The translations under genes were made by a program, and so were the position numbers. Shown here piece by piece: positions 63,985 to 64,000 of a DNA stretch of 64,000 bases (the stretch's first letter is position 1; each line of letters opens with the position of its first letter). The stretch lies in contig NZ_VNJJ01000011.1 of assembly GCF_007786475.1 (NCBI RefSeq), positions 62,001 to 126,000 of the forward strand, in the 5' to 3' direction. This DNA is from Cohnella terricola (GTDB taxonomy: Bacteria; Bacillota; Bacilli; Paenibacillales; Paenibacillaceae). Under the pieces are notes generated by a model. That model did not search any database, was not told where the DNA came from, and saw only the letters and a list, made by a program, of their open reading frames with translations.

Positions 63985-64000
63985 CAGACACCAATTGGCC

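Overview
The window reads as a chromosomal segment from a Paenibacillaceae-type Firmicute (Paenibacillus/Cohnella-like). The evidence is gene order: with the whole window read on the minus strand, it follows the Bacillus subtilis order rnhB-ylqG-ylqH ... sucCD-dprA-topA-trmFO-(codV)-hslVU-codY-fla/che-rpsB-tsf-pyrH-frr-uppS-cdsA-dxr-rseP. Shine-Dalgarno sites are strong GGAGG types, and GTG/TTG starts are frequent. No tRNA, rRNA, CRISPR array or intact transposase was seen. Almost everything is on the minus strand; the exceptions are comM, the small insert behind it, and a small gene at the right edge.

Layout, left to right. (1) 1-6393: lipid, isoprenoid and translation block, with rseP (partial), dxr, cdsA, uppS, frr, pyrH, tsf and rpsB, several factor-independent terminators and a sigA-like rpsB promoter. 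(2) 6446-38186: one giant fla/che operon transcribed from flgB toward the rpsB side. It encodes rod, MS-ring, C-ring, export apparatus, hook, chemotaxis (CheY, B, A, W, C, D), FlhF/FlhG and sigma-D, followed by FapA, a SwrB-position membrane protein and small accessory genes. Its only large internal gap, between flhB and flhA, holds a long inverted-repeat element. (3) 38455-48489: codY, hslUV, trmFO, topA, dprA, sucCD. The xerC/codV gene expected between trmFO and hslV is absent. (4) 48490-52614: a variable region. It has structured sucC leader hairpins, a 51-bp tandem repeat, a terminator-like leader overlapping the comM ribosome-binding site, full-length comM, a decayed tyrosine recombinase, an AT-rich secreted PPC-domain gene, and a second copy (about 407 bp) of the comM 3' end. 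This looks like the footprint of an integration or recombination event at comM. (5) 52630-58747: small alarmone synthetase, hflKC, yraN, ylqH, ylqG-like, rnhB. (6) 58824-63809: an overlapping DCC / SRPBCC-DoxX-like / DUF4166 cassette; a two-component system with a 54-aa membrane peptide encoded between kinase and regulator; and a small unrecognised membrane protein on the plus strand.

Functionally, the window combines flagellar assembly and chemotaxis (with its own sigma factor and polar-placement GTPase/ATPase), CodY nutritional control directly upstream of the flagellar operon, protein quality control (HslUV, HflKC, RseP), DNA uptake and processing (DprA, ComM, TopA, RnhB) and core envelope precursor synthesis. 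The most unusual parts are non-coding or accessory: the comM duplication, the comM leader, the flhB-flhA inverted repeat, the 51-bp repeats, and the kinase-peptide-regulator and DCC/DoxX/DUF4166 gene sets.
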